A stretch of DNA of 30,814 nt from an uncultured Oscillospiraceae bacterium (GCA_905212515.1 CAJMEU010000012.1:1-30814), one strand, 5' to 3'. Positions 23,716 through 30,814 are shown, counted from the stretch's first letter. The notes: generated by a model from the letters alone, not told the origin. Numbers and translations: made by a program.

Positions 23716-24486
23716 CTATTTTTCCTTTGCCGCAGGGGGCGTTTTCTTCTTTTGGGTTCCGGCAGCGCGGGTACGGCGGTGCTCGATGGCGTCGTACAGA
23801 TAGCCCAGCGCGTCGCCCAAAGTGCCCATCTGGTCAATGAGGCCCTCGCGCACGGCCGTCTCACCGTCCAGCACCGTGCCCACGTCCAACACCATTTCCT
23901 CGGTGTTCATCATCAGCTGGGTAAAGCGCTCGGCCGTAATGCCCGAATGGCGGGTGATGAAGCCGGTGATGCGCTGCTGCATCTGCTCGAAATAGCGCAT
24001 GGTCTGGGGCACGCCCAGCACAAGGCCCGAATGGCGCACCGGGTGCACCGTCATGGTGGCGGTGGGCACGATAAAACTGCGCTGCGCCGCCACGGCCAGC
24101 GGGATGCCGATGGAATGGCCCCCGCCCAGCACCAGCGTGGCGCTGGGCTTCGTCACACCGGCGATCAGTTCGGCCAGCGCCAGGCCTGCCTCCACGTCGC
24201 CGCCCACAGTGTTCAGGATCACCAGCAGGCCCTCGATCTCCGGGTCCTCCTCGATGGAGACGATCTGGGGGATGACATGTTCATACTTGGTCGTTTTCTG
24301 ATTCTGCGGCGCCGTGGAGTGGCCCTCGATCTGGCCGATCACCGTCAGGCAATGGATGGCGTGCTTGCCCTTGGTGCGCAGTACGCTGCCGGTCTCCAGC
24401 ATGTAATCCTTTTCCAGTTGCTGGCGCTGGGTCTCTTCTTCAGTGGGCTGTGCCGCTTTGGTGCGTTTATCCTGTCCTTTTTCCAT
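23716..24486 (-). CDS. ClpP-family serine protease, TepA-like
   Basis: This 256-residue cytoplasmic ClpP-fold protein has a charged N-terminal extension. The glycine-rich oxyanion segment LNTVGGDVEAGLALAELI starts near 91. Nucleophile S125 lies in GGGHSIGIPLAVAA and histidine H148 in TVHPVR. A ClpP/TepA C-terminal region ends with DGETAVREGLIDQMG. The family in Bacillus (TepA/YmfB) has been linked to protein translocation. The neighbouring ftsK repeats the tepA-spoIIIE gene order, which supports orthology. The ATG at 24486 has AAGGAG 7-8 nt upstream. The Lys/Thr-rich tail (TQKKKTPPAAKEK) is low complexity. ClpP itself is less likely because of the extension and the context. Confidence 0.85.
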   Translation of the reverse strand: MEKGQDKRTKAAQPTEEETQRQQLEKDYMLETGSVLRTKGKHAIHCLTVIGQIEGHSTAPQNQKTTKYEHVIPQIVSIEEDPEIEGLLVILNTVGGDVEAGLALAELIAGVTKPSATLVLGGGHSIGIPLAVAAQRSFIVPTATMTVHPVRHSGLVLGVPQTMRYFEQMQQRITGFITRHSGITAERFTQLMMNTEEMVLDVGTVLDGETAVREGLIDQMGTLGDALGYLYDAIEHRRTRAAGTQKKKTPPAAKEK

Positions 24487-24550
24487 GGGATCGCTCCTTT
24501 TCCAGTTACTGTTCCTCCTTATCCTTTCCTTACACTTGCAGTTTATACTC

Positions 24551-24579
24551 TTGCACAAACAGGTCGTTTGCAGTAGAAT
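24551..24579 (+). promoter_or_regulatory. candidate promoter of the VanZ-RDD gene
   Basis: TTGCAC (24551-24556), a 17-bp spacer and TAGAAT (24574-24579) lie 32 bp before the ATG. AAAGGAG at 24600-24606 is the ribosome site. Confidence 0.5.
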
Positions 24580-24611
24580 ATAGTATTATCAGTGGTATTA
24601 AAGGAGACCCT

Positions 24612-25847
24612 ATGGATTCCTATCTCAACGTGATCGGCATCGCGGCGATGATGTTCCCCTTTCTGGCCGTGCTCATCACCCTGCCTTACATGCTGTTCCA
24701 ATATAAAAAATTCGGCGCCATCCCCCTGCTGCGCACGGCGGTGGTGTATTCCTTTGTGCTGTATTGCATGACGGCCTATTTCCTGGCCGTACTGCCCCTG
24801 CCCGACCCTCAGTCCGTGGCCGCCATGACCAGCCCCACCATGAACCTGGTGCCCGGGGCCAGCCTGTGGGAGTTCCTGGAAAAATATCCCCAGGATTTTT
24901 CCACCTTCAACGCTTATGTCGCCGTTTTAAAGTCCGACGCATTCCGCGAGATGTTCTTCAACGTGTGTATGTTTTTTCCCCTTGGCGTCTACCTGCGCTA
25001 TTACTTCCGCCGCAAAGCGTGGCAGGCCACGCTGATCGGCTTTTTGTGTAGCCTGTTTTTGGAACTGACCCAGCTGTCCGCTTTGTATGGGCTTTATGCG
25101 CGCCCCTACCGTCTGTTCGATGTAAACGACCTGATCAACAACACCCTGGGCGCCCTGCTGGGCTGGGCGCTGGCGCCGCTCATCTGTTTTTTCCTGCCCA
25201 GCCGGGAGGAACTGGACCGCCGCGCTTACCAAAAAGGACAAAAGGTGCCCTTTTTGCGCCGGGTTCTGGCGTTGGCGCTGGACTGGCTGTTCCTCTATGT
25301 GCTGTACCTGGCCGGCGAGGCGGTGGGCGTGCGCCTGTTCCCCGCCCTGCGCCAGATACAGTGGGCCAAAGCCCTGATCTACGCCGTGGGGGTATTCGGC
25401 TATTTCGTGCTGCTGCAATGGCTGTGCCGGGGCCGCACGCCGGGCAAGGCGTTCCTGCATCTGCGCCTGGTGGACGATCAGGGCCGCAGGCCGCGTCTGT
25501 GGCAGTATCTGGTGCGCTATACCCTGCTGTACGGCGTCCTTCTGCCCATGCCCTGGTACGCGGCTTACGCCATCGATATCGCCGTCACCCTGGGCGGCAC
25601 GGTGCCCATGGCCGGCGGCCTGGCGGTGGGCGCGCTGTGCGCGGTGGTGATCTGCGCGTTTTTCGCAGGCACCTTGTCCAAGCTGCTGGGCAGTGAGCAC
25701 GAATACCTCTACGGGCGTATCAGCCGCACCCACAATGTGAGCACGCTGCGCGTACCTGTGGCCCCTGCGGCGCCCGAGGACCCGGCCGGGCCGGGAGATG
25801 GCGCCGGGCTCGCCGGAGATCTGGAAACAAATGGAACGCCATCGTAA
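24612..25847 (+). CDS. VanZ-RDD fusion membrane protein
   Basis: This 411-residue polytopic membrane protein has an N-terminal VanZ-like domain (about 8-200) with FREMFFNVCMFFPLGVYLRYYF, SLFLELTQLSALYG and the hallmark FDVNDLINNTLGALLGW. An RDD domain follows (about 215-375) with RRVLALALDWLFLYVLYL and the GRTPGKAFLHLRLVDDQG motif. A Pro/Ala/Gly-rich tail closes it. VanZ proteins influence teichoplanin and related glycopeptide susceptibility by an incompletely known route, while RDD proteins are proposed ion transporters or exchangers; no substrate can be assigned here. It is a single-gene unit between a promoter and a terminator, divergent from the TepA-like gene. Confidence 0.9.
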   Translation: MDSYLNVIGIAAMMFPFLAVLITLPYMLFQYKKFGAIPLLRTAVVYSFVLYCMTAYFLAVLPLPDPQSVAAMTSPTMNLVPGASLWEFLEKYPQDFSTFNAYVAVLKSDAFREMFFNVCMFFPLGVYLRYYFRRKAWQATLIGFLCSLFLELTQLSALYGLYARPYRLFDVNDLINNTLGALLGWALAPLICFFLPSREELDRRAYQKGQKVPFLRRVLALALDWLFLYVLYLAGEAVGVRLFPALRQIQWAKALIYAVGVFGYFVLLQWLCRGRTPGKAFLHLRLVDDQGRRPRLWQYLVRYTLLYGVLLPMPWYAAYAIDIAVTLGGTVPMAGGLAVGALCAVVICAFFAGTLSKLLGSEHEYLYGRISRTHNVSTLRVPVAPAAPEDPAGPGDGAGLAGDLETNGTPS

Positions 25848-25861
25848 CAGGTGGCGTTTTT
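25835..25861 (+). terminator. terminator overlapping the end of the VanZ-RDD gene
   Basis: The stem AACGCCA/TGGCGTT with a 10-nt loop is followed by T5. The TAA stop (25845-25847) lies inside the loop, and the aconitase promoter region begins immediately after. Confidence 0.7.
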
Positions 25862-25863
25862 AT

Positions 25864-25881
25864 TTGATAAATTATTGACAA
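25864..25881. promoter_or_regulatory. candidate Rex operator (ROP) of the acn-idh-rex-tdk operon
   Basis: TTGATAA-ATTA-TTGACAA has the 7-4-7 layout of the Gram-positive Rex consensus TTGTTAAnnnnTTAACAA and matches 12 of its 14 fixed positions. It covers the -35 hexamer of the operon promoter, where binding would block polymerase. A rex gene is in the same operon. Rex binding is inference from this match. Confidence 0.6.
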
Positions 25882-25903
25882 TGTGGCCAAAAACCTCTAT
25901 AGT
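25875..25903 (+). promoter_or_regulatory. sigma-A promoter of the aconitase operon
   Basis: A consensus TTGACA (25875-25880), a 17-bp spacer and TATAGT (25898-25903) make this one of the strongest-looking promoters in the window. The start site near 25910 leaves a leader of about 128 nt that contains hairpin element copy B. Confidence 0.85.
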
Positions 25904-25913
25904 ATAAGTAACT

Positions 25914-26000
25914 ATTTATTGCTTTGCAATAAAAACTTATCAGAATGGCTGGGAGCTGGGAACGGCCCCCATGGCCGAGAAATAGCCGGCGGCTGTTTCT
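25914..26000 (+). repeat. conserved hairpin element, copy B, in the aconitase leader
   Basis: TTGCTTTGCA (25919-25928) is identical to copy A. ACGGCCCCCATGGCCGA (25962-25978) matches copy A at 15 of 17 bases and begins the same 43 bp downstream. A hairpin AGAAATAGCC-GGC-GGCTGTTTCT (25978-26000, one G:U) follows. No T run comes after it, so it is not a terminator. Its position in the 5' leader allows a regulatory RNA role, but it fits no riboswitch class I recognise. Confidence 0.55.
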
Positions 26001-26037
26001 ATAGAGGAACGAACACGCAGAGAGGAGCTGTTCATTC

Positions 26038-27972
26038 ATGGGAAAGACGATCGCCCAGAAAATCATCGACGCGCATTTGGTGGAGGGCGTGCCCGCGCCC
26101 GGAAACGAGGTGGGGCTGCACATCGACCAGACCCTGACACAAGACGCCACGGGCACCATGGCGTACCTGGAATATGAGGCCATGGGCATTCCCCGCGTAA
26201 AAACGGAATTGAGCGTAGCCTACGTGGACCACAACACACTGCAAAACGGCTTTATGAATGCGGACGATCACCGTTTCATCCGCACCATTGCCAAGAAGAT
26301 CGGCGTGCGCTACTCGCGGCCCGGCAACGGCATCTGCCATCAGGTGCACCTGGAGCGTTTCGCCAAACCCGGCAAGACGCTGATCGGCTCGGACAGCCAC
26401 ACCCCCACCGCCGGCGGCATCGGCAGTTTGGCCATCGGCGCGGGCGGCCTGGACGTGGCCGTGGCCATGGGCGGCGGCGCCTATTATATCCCTTATCCCA
26501 AGTTTACGCTGGTAAAGCTGACCGGCGCCCTGCGCCCCATGGTGAGCGCCAAGGACGTGATCCTGGAAGTGCTGCGCGTGATGACTGTGAAGGGCGGCGT
26601 GGGCAAGATCATCGAGTACGGCGGGGACGGCGTGAAAAACCTGAGCGTGCCCCAGCGCGCCACCATCACCAACATGGGCGCGGAGCTGGGGGCCACCACC
26701 TCCATCTTCCCCTCCGACGAAGTGACTTACGCGTTTTTGAACGCCCAGGGCCGCGCGTCCGACTGGGCGGAGCTGCTGCCCGACGCGGACGCGGTGTACG
26801 ACGAGGTGATCGAGATCGACCTGTCGGCCCTGTCTCCCCTGGCCGCCTGCCCCCACAGCCCGGACAATGTGCAGCCCGTGCGCAGCTTGGCCATGACGAA
26901 GGTGGACCAGGTCTGCATCGGCAGCTGCACCAACTCCAGCTACACCGACCTGATGACCGTGGCCGCCATGCTGAAGGGCCGCACCGTCAGCCCGGACGTG
27001 AGCCTTTCCATCGCGCCCGGCAGCCGCCAGGTGCTGAGCATGCTGAGCCAGAACGGCGCTTTGGCCGACCTGTTGAATGCCGGAGCCCGCATTTTGGAGA
27101 GCGCCTGCGGCCCCTGCATCGGCATGGGGCAAAGCCCCAATTCCGGCGGCGTGTCGCTGCGCACGTTCAACCGCAACTTCGAAGGCCGCAGCGGCACCCG
27201 CGACGCGGGCGTATATCTGGTAAGCCCGGAGACGGCCGCCGCCAGCTGCCTGACCGGTTTTATCACCGATCCCACCGCCCTGCCGCCGGTGGAGGGCATC
27301 GCCGTGCCGGACCGCTTCCCCATCAACGATAATATGGTGGACCTGCCCGTCGACGAGAGCGAGGCCGCCGCGGTGGAAGTGCTGCGCGGGCCCAACATCA
27401 AGCCCCTGCCCCAGGCTGTCCCCCTAACGGACGAGATGAGCCTGCCCTGTCTGTTGAAGGTGGGGGACAACATCACCACCGACCACATCATGCCCGCGGG
27501 CAGCAAAATTTTGCCCTACCGCAGCAATATCCCCCACTTGGCCAATTTCTGCTTCGAGGTGTGCGACCCCGAGTTCCCCGCCCGCGCTCTGGCCGCCAAA
27601 GGCGGCTTCATTGTGGGCGGCGCCAACTACGGCCAGGGGTCTTCCCGCGAGCACGCAGCGCTGGTGCCCTTGTACCTGGGCATCCGGGCCGTCATCGCCA
27701 AAAGCTTTGCCCGTATCCATAAGGCGAACCTGGTGAACGCCGGCATCCTGCCGCTGGAATTTGAAAAAGCGGAGGATTATGAGAAGATCGATCTGGGGCA
27801 CGAATTGACGCTGACCGGCGTGTTGAGCGGCCTTTCCAGCGGTTACGTGATGCTGACGGACCGCACGGCGGGCCAGGTGATCCCCCTGTTGTGCCAGATC
27901 AGCCCCCGTCAGGCCGATGTGATCCGCGCGGGCGGGCTGCTGAATTATACCCGGGAGCACGCCGGCCGTTGA
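26038..27972 (+). CDS. aconitate hydratase
   Basis: This 644-residue [4Fe-4S] enzyme isomerises citrate to isocitrate through aconitate. The cluster ligands are C297 (GSCTNSS) and C357/C360 (ACGPCIGMG). The N-terminal domains carry GSDSHTPTAGGIGSLAIGAG, the middle has SPETAAASCLTGFI, and the swivel domain has DNITTDHIMPAG, GGANYGQGSSREHAAL and FARIHKANLVNAGILPL. The length and order fit the shorter aconitase type of Clostridia-like bacteria rather than the ~900-residue AcnA. First gene of an operon with isocitrate dehydrogenase and rex. AGAGGAG lies 10 nt before the ATG. Homoaconitase or isopropylmalate dehydratase are unlikely: the single-chain length and the IDH neighbour support aconitase. 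Confidence 0.95.
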   Translation: MGKTIAQKIIDAHLVEGVPAPGNEVGLHIDQTLTQDATGTMAYLEYEAMGIPRVKTELSVAYVDHNTLQNGFMNADDHRFIRTIAKKIGVRYSRPGNGICHQVHLERFAKPGKTLIGSDSHTPTAGGIGSLAIGAGGLDVAVAMGGGAYYIPYPKFTLVKLTGALRPMVSAKDVILEVLRVMTVKGGVGKIIEYGGDGVKNLSVPQRATITNMGAELGATTSIFPSDEVTYAFLNAQGRASDWAELLPDADAVYDEVIEIDLSALSPLAACPHSPDNVQPVRSLAMTKVDQVCIGSCTNSSYTDLMTVAAMLKGRTVSPDVSLSIAPGSRQVLSMLSQNGALADLLNAGARILESACGPCIGMGQSPNSGGVSLRTFNRNFEGRSGTRDAGVYLVSPETAAASCLTGFITDPTALPPVEGIAVPDRFPINDNMVDLPVDESEAAAVEVLRGPNIKPLPQAVPLTDEMSLPCLLKVGDNITTDHIMPAGSKILPYRSNIPHLANFCFEVCDPEFPARALAAKGGFIVGGANYGQGSSREHAALVPLYLGIRAVIAKSFARIHKANLVNAGILPLEFEKAEDYEKIDLGHELTLTGVLSGLSSGYVMLTDRTAGQVIPLLCQISPRQADVIRAGGLLNYTREHAGR

Positions 27973-28024
27973 CGGCCGCCCGGCAATGAATGCCGTGCCA
28001 TTTTGTACAGAGAGGATGGACCCT

Positions 28025-29182
28025 ATGGAAACCATTGAACAGGCAAAAGTAAAATTCGGTGCGCTGATCGAGGCGCAGAAAGAGCGCGTGGCCGCCATGC
28101 GCAGCCAGGGCGATTTCATCGATTACGCCGCGCTGCCGCAGATCGTCATCGGCGTGTGCGGCGGCGACGGCATCGGCCCCACCATCACCCATGAGGCCGA
28201 GCGCGTGCTGCGCTTTCTTCTGCGGGACGAGGTCGCCGGCGGCAAGGTGGCCTTCAAGGAGATCGACGGTTTGACCATCGAGAACCGCGCCGCCTGCATG
28301 AAGGCGATCCCCGACGACGTGATGGAGGAGCTGAAGGCCTGCCACGTGATCCTGAAAGGGCCCACCACCACCCCCCGCACCGGCGATGAATGGCCCAATA
28401 TTGAGAGCGCCAACGTGGCCATGCGCAAGGCGCTGGACCTGTTTGCCAACGTGCGCCCGGTAAAAGTGCCCGAACAGGGCATCGACTGGACCTTCTTCCG
28501 TGAGAACACCGAGGGCGCCTACACGTTGGGCAGCTGCGGCTTTGAGACGGAGGACGGCATCTCCATCGATTTCACCGTCACCACCACCCTGGGCACCCAG
28601 CGCATTGCCGAGCTGGCCTATGACTATGCCCACAGAAACCACAAAAGCCGCGTGTCCATCGTGACCAAGGCCAATATCGTGAAGGCCACGGACGGTAAAT
28701 TCCTGCGCCTGTGCCAGGAGGTGGGCCAAAAATATCCGGATATCACCACCGACGACTGGTACATCGATATCATGACGGCCAAGCTGGTGGACGAAAAGCG
28801 CCGCCGCGATTTCCAGGTGTTCGTGCTGCCCAACCTGTACGGCGACATCATCACCGACGAGGCGGCCGAGTTCCAGGGCGGCGTGGGCACGGCCGGCAGC
28901 GGCAACATCGGCAAGCGGTACGCCATGTTCGAGGCCATCCACGGTTCGGCCCCGCGCATGGTGAAAGAGGGCCGCGCCCAGTATGCCGATCCCTGCAGCA
29001 TGCTGCGCGCGTCCGTGATGCTGCTGAGCCACATCGGCTATCAGGACAAGGCCGATAAGCTGGAGGCCGCGCTGGACAAATGCATGTTCACGGAAAAAGC
29101 CATGGCCGTGACCGGCCGTGACACCGGCTGCACCTGCAGTGCCTTCGGCGACTATGTGATGCGCACCATCGAGGCGCTGTAA
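28025..29182 (+). CDS. isocitrate dehydrogenase, isocitrate/isopropylmalate dehydrogenase family
   Basis: This 385-residue enzyme oxidatively decarboxylates isocitrate to 2-oxoglutarate. Substrate-binding S128, N130 and R134 are seen in IESANVAMRKALDLFANVRP, the Ser-x-Asn-xxx-Arg pattern of isocitrate-specific members. FRENTEGAY, the metal-site region NLYGDIITDEAAEFQGG and the nucleotide loop AIHGSAPRM follow. NAD+ is more likely than NADP+ because the Lys-Tyr pair of NADP enzymes is not evident; this is tentative. I chose the ATG at 28025 because AGAGAGG ends 9 nt upstream. Earlier in-frame ATGs at 27986 and 28016 fit less well. It lies 52 bp after aconitase in the same transcript. Confidence 0.92.
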   Translation: METIEQAKVKFGALIEAQKERVAAMRSQGDFIDYAALPQIVIGVCGGDGIGPTITHEAERVLRFLLRDEVAGGKVAFKEIDGLTIENRAACMKAIPDDVMEELKACHVILKGPTTTPRTGDEWPNIESANVAMRKALDLFANVRPVKVPEQGIDWTFFRENTEGAYTLGSCGFETEDGISIDFTVTTTLGTQRIAELAYDYAHRNHKSRVSIVTKANIVKATDGKFLRLCQEVGQKYPDITTDDWYIDIMTAKLVDEKRRRDFQVFVLPNLYGDIITDEAAEFQGGVGTAGSGNIGKRYAMFEAIHGSAPRMVKEGRAQYADPCSMLRASVMLLSHIGYQDKADKLEAALDKCMFTEKAMAVTGRDTGCTCSAFGDYVMRTIEAL

Positions 29183-29218
29183 GGGCAAAAAGTTTGTCAG
29201 TAAAGATTGGTGAGGAAA

Positions 29219-29872
29219 ATGTCTGCAACGCAAAATAAGGTGTCTCTGCCCGTGATCAAGCGGCTGCCCAAATACTACCGCTATATTTCCGACATGCAGA
29301 AAAACGGCATCGTGAAGGTGTCCTCGTCGGAATTGGCGAAGATGATGGGTACCACGGCTTCCCAGGTGCGCCAGGATTTCAACTGCTTCGGCGGCTTCGG
29401 CCAGCAAGGCATCGGCTACCACATCGATGTGCTGCTGGAGGAGATCTCCAAGCTGCTGTTCAGCGAAAAGAAGCTGGACACCATCCTGATCGGCACGGGC
29501 CGGCTGGGGCGCGCCATCTCCGGTTATCTGACGGCGGAGGCCCGCGGGTACCATCTGATGGCGGCCTTTGACAAAAGCCCGGAAGAGATCGGAAAAACGC
29601 TGTCTTGCGGCGTGACCGTCAGCGATATCAACGATTTGTCCGCCCTGTGCGGCCGGCATGTGCCCGACGTGGCCGTGCTGTGCGTGCCCCGTCAGAGCGC
29701 CAAAGAGCTGGCCCCCCTGCTGGTAGATATGGGCATCAAGGCGTTTTGGAACTTCAGCCATTACGACCTGTCGGTGGACTACGACGGCCTGACGGTGGAA
29801 AATGTCCATCTGGGCGACAGCCTGATGAGCCTGGGCTACCGCGTGCGCAACGAACAGCAGGAAAACGGTTGA
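29219..29872 (+). CDS. rex: redox-sensing transcriptional repressor Rex
   Basis: This 217-residue repressor senses the NADH/NAD+ ratio. The N-terminal winged helix reads LPVIKRLPKYYRYISDM, then VSSSELAKMMGTTASQVRQDF and CFGGFGQQGIGYHID (1-70). The Rossmann domain has the NADH loop GTGRLGRA (92-99) and a C-terminal swapped helix (VHLGDSLMSLGYRVR). NADH binding releases it from DNA. Its place behind aconitase and IDH, whose promoter has a Rex-like site, suggests a feedback loop in which high NADH derepresses the operon. The ATG at 29219 has GTGAGG only 3-4 nt upstream; an in-frame GTG at 29210 and TTG at 29207 are alternatives. Confidence 0.95.
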   Translation: MSATQNKVSLPVIKRLPKYYRYISDMQKNGIVKVSSSELAKMMGTTASQVRQDFNCFGGFGQQGIGYHIDVLLEEISKLLFSEKKLDTILIGTGRLGRAISGYLTAEARGYHLMAAFDKSPEEIGKTLSCGVTVSDINDLSALCGRHVPDVAVLCVPRQSAKELAPLLVDMGIKAFWNFSHYDLSVDYDGLTVENVHLGDSLMSLGYRVRNEQQENG

Positions 29873-29886
29873 GGGCGGGAAACGCA

Positions 29887-30492
29887 ATGGCAAAATTATA
29901 TTTCCGTTACGGGGCCATGAATTCGGGCAAAAGCACGGCCCTGATGCAGGTGGCCCACAATTATGAAGAGCGCGGCATGCGTGTGTTGATCCTGAAGCCG
30001 GCCGTCGACACCAAAGGCGGCGACAAGCTGGTGTCCCGTCTGGGGGTGGAGCGCACGGTGGACATCACCGTCACGCCCGGCCTGGACCCGCTGGAGCTGG
30101 TGCGCCGGGACATTGCCCGGCACGGCCCCTTAGCCTGCGTGCTGACGGACGAGAGCCAGTTTTTCTCCGCCTGGCAGGCGGAACAGCTGTTCATGGTGAC
30201 GGTGGAACTGAATATCCCCGTCATCTGCTATGGCTTGCGGGCGGATTTTTCCTTGAAAGGCTTCCCCGGTTCGACCCGCCTGCTGGAGCTGGCCCACAAC
30301 ATCGAAGAAATGAAGACCATCTGCGCCTGCGGGCGCAAGGCTATGTTCAATGGCCGCAAAGTAAACGGCGAATTTGTGTTCGAAGGCGACCAAGTGGTGA
30401 TCGACGACGGCGGCAGTGTGGAATATGAGGCATTATGCCCTCAGTGCTATTTTGAAGCGCGCCGCCGCGCGGCGGAGAAGGGCTCTAAATAA
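29887..30492 (+). CDS. tdk: thymidine kinase, type II (zinc-binding)
   Basis: This 201-residue cytoplasmic salvage enzyme phosphorylates thymidine (and deoxyuridine) to dTMP. It has P-loop GAMNSGKST (9-17), Walker B-like TDESQFF (87-93) with the catalytic glutamate, and the zinc lasso cysteines C146/C148 and C184/C187 (ICACGRK and LCPQCYF). The order and length are typical of bacterial TK. A G-rich ribosome site (GAGGGCGGGA) precedes the ATG at 29887. The gene is 14 bp after rex and ends the operon at a strong terminator. Its pairing with TCA genes and rex looks functional only in sharing the transcript. Confidence 0.95.
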   Translation: MAKLYFRYGAMNSGKSTALMQVAHNYEERGMRVLILKPAVDTKGGDKLVSRLGVERTVDITVTPGLDPLELVRRDIARHGPLACVLTDESQFFSAWQAEQLFMVTVELNIPVICYGLRADFSLKGFPGSTRLLELAHNIEEMKTICACGRKAMFNGRKVNGEFVFEGDQVVIDDGGSVEYEALCPQCYFEARRRAAEKGSK

Positions 30493-30495
30493 AAT

Positions 30496-30547
30496 AAAAG
30501 ATGCCCCGGTTTAGGCGCGCTGTCCTAAAGCCGGGGCATCTTTTTTT
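30496..30547. terminator. strong terminator between tdk and the convergent gene
   Basis: The 14-bp stem AAAAGATGCCCCGG/CCGGGGCATCTTTT continues into an inner TTTAGG/CCTAAA stem and is followed by T7 on the plus strand. The A-rich left flank lets it work for the minus-strand gene too. Confidence 0.92.
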
Positions 30548-30557
30548 GTGTAGGGTT

Positions 30558-30814
30558 TTAGTGGCTCTCCGCCGGTTCCTGGTAATCCTCCAGATAAGAT
30601 TCCTCCCCATTGTCCGGGTGATGGGCGCCGAAAGAGGGCACGAACCAAAACTTGCGGATGATAAAGATGAGGGCTATGGCAATGATGCCCAGCAGCGTCT
30701 CCACCGCAGAGGTGTGGTCCACCACCATCTGGCGGGAAATGCAAAACAGTAGCACCTCAATCGCGGAGCCTGGCGTCTGCTTGCCCAGCATCTTGATGAA
30801 CTCGACGCCGATGA
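30558..30814 (-). CDS. PsiE-like small membrane protein, N-terminus beyond window
   Basis: Only the last 85 residues are present and the frame is open to the window edge. They hold IGVEFIKMLGKQTPGSAIEV, a hydrophobic segment VLLFCISRQMVV, then HTSAVETLLGIIAIALIFIIRKFWF, and an acidic soluble tail ending EESYLEDYQEPAESH. The pattern of short helices with an IxRK motif recalls PsiE (phosphate-starvation-inducible) family membrane proteins. Assignment is by eye and moderate. It converges on tdk and shares the terminator at 30496-30547. Confidence 0.6.
   Translation of the reverse strand, partial: IGVEFIKMLGKQTPGSAIEVLLFCISRQMVVDHTSAVETLLGIIAIALIFIIRKFWFVPSFGAHHPDNGEESYLEDYQEPAESH

Noticed and set aside
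21942..23840. A 632-codon open frame on the plus strand
   Set aside because: It is antisense to ftsK, with no recognisable domain and no ribosome site.
25914..26003. Known riboswitch class (fluoride, c-di-GMP, guanidine, ydaO) in the aconitase leader
   Set aside because: None of the conserved cores of these classes could be found, so it is left as an unassigned element.
27899..29893. A 664-codon open frame on the minus strand
   Set aside because: It is antisense to IDH and rex, which carry clear catalytic motifs; the composition is that of a shadow frame.
1..30814. CRISPR arrays, tRNA or rRNA genes, insertion sequences or prophage genes
   Set aside because: No regularly spaced repeats, tRNA-like cloverleaf sequences, transposase or integrase motifs were seen on either strand.

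Overview
The window comes from a GC-rich, low-complexity-poor chromosome of a Gram-positive bacterium. Strong AGGAGG-type ribosome binding sites, sigma-A type promoters in AT-rich gaps, intrinsic terminators at most operon ends, lipobox proteins, a SpoIIIE/FtsK gene next to a TepA-like ClpP-family gene, and Rex all point to a high-GC member of the Clostridia. An Oscillospirales-like gut organism is my inference. There are no tRNA, rRNA, IS, phage or CRISPR features, and no gap of 300 bases or more without a gene.

Layout. 1-1585 (minus): the fruR-fruK fructose-1-phosphate operon, with fruK cut by the window edge. 1778-3579 (plus): a threonine aldolase-like enzyme and a GNAT/YoaP protein. 3758-4207 (minus): a lone LarC C-terminal domain (nickel-pincer cofactor maturation). 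4343-7301 (plus): response regulator, sensor kinase and an anchored accessory protein, all joined by ATGA overlaps. 7407-11889 (plus): a lipoprotein, an ABC ATPase and a double-length ABC permease. These last two operons share an 11-bp-phased GAAAC direct repeat just upstream of their -10 boxes and probably form one regulon, a sensory/transport system of unknown substrate. 16757-11932 (minus): a TrpXYZ-type ABC importer followed by a HAD phosphatase, gpsA and a small acidic protein. 17009-17932 (plus): an exported C39-like cysteine peptidase. 24486-18020 (minus): tepA-like, ftsK, ygiQ and a ComEC-like metallo-beta-lactamase protein. 24612-25847 (plus): a VanZ-RDD membrane fusion. 26038-30492 (plus): aconitase, isocitrate dehydrogenase, Rex and thymidine kinase. 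30558-end (minus): a partial PsiE-like membrane protein.

Points of most interest. (1) A Rex-operator-like 18-mer overlaps the -35 box of the aconitase-IDH-rex-tdk promoter, which suggests NADH-responsive autoregulation of the oxidative TCA branch. (2) The GAAAC operator pair links the two-component system to the ABC operon, whose permease carries two fused ABC-2 modules. (3) A run of ten G:C pairs near the 3' end of ygiQ puts that gene into a frame that overruns the downstream gene by about 470 bp; this may be a slippage site or an assembly error. (4) Two copies of an approximately 90-bp conserved, hairpin-ending element lie at 17965-18059 and in the aconitase leader. They may be an undescribed structured RNA or a dispersed repeat.

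All family assignments rest on motif recognition by eye; no database search was run.
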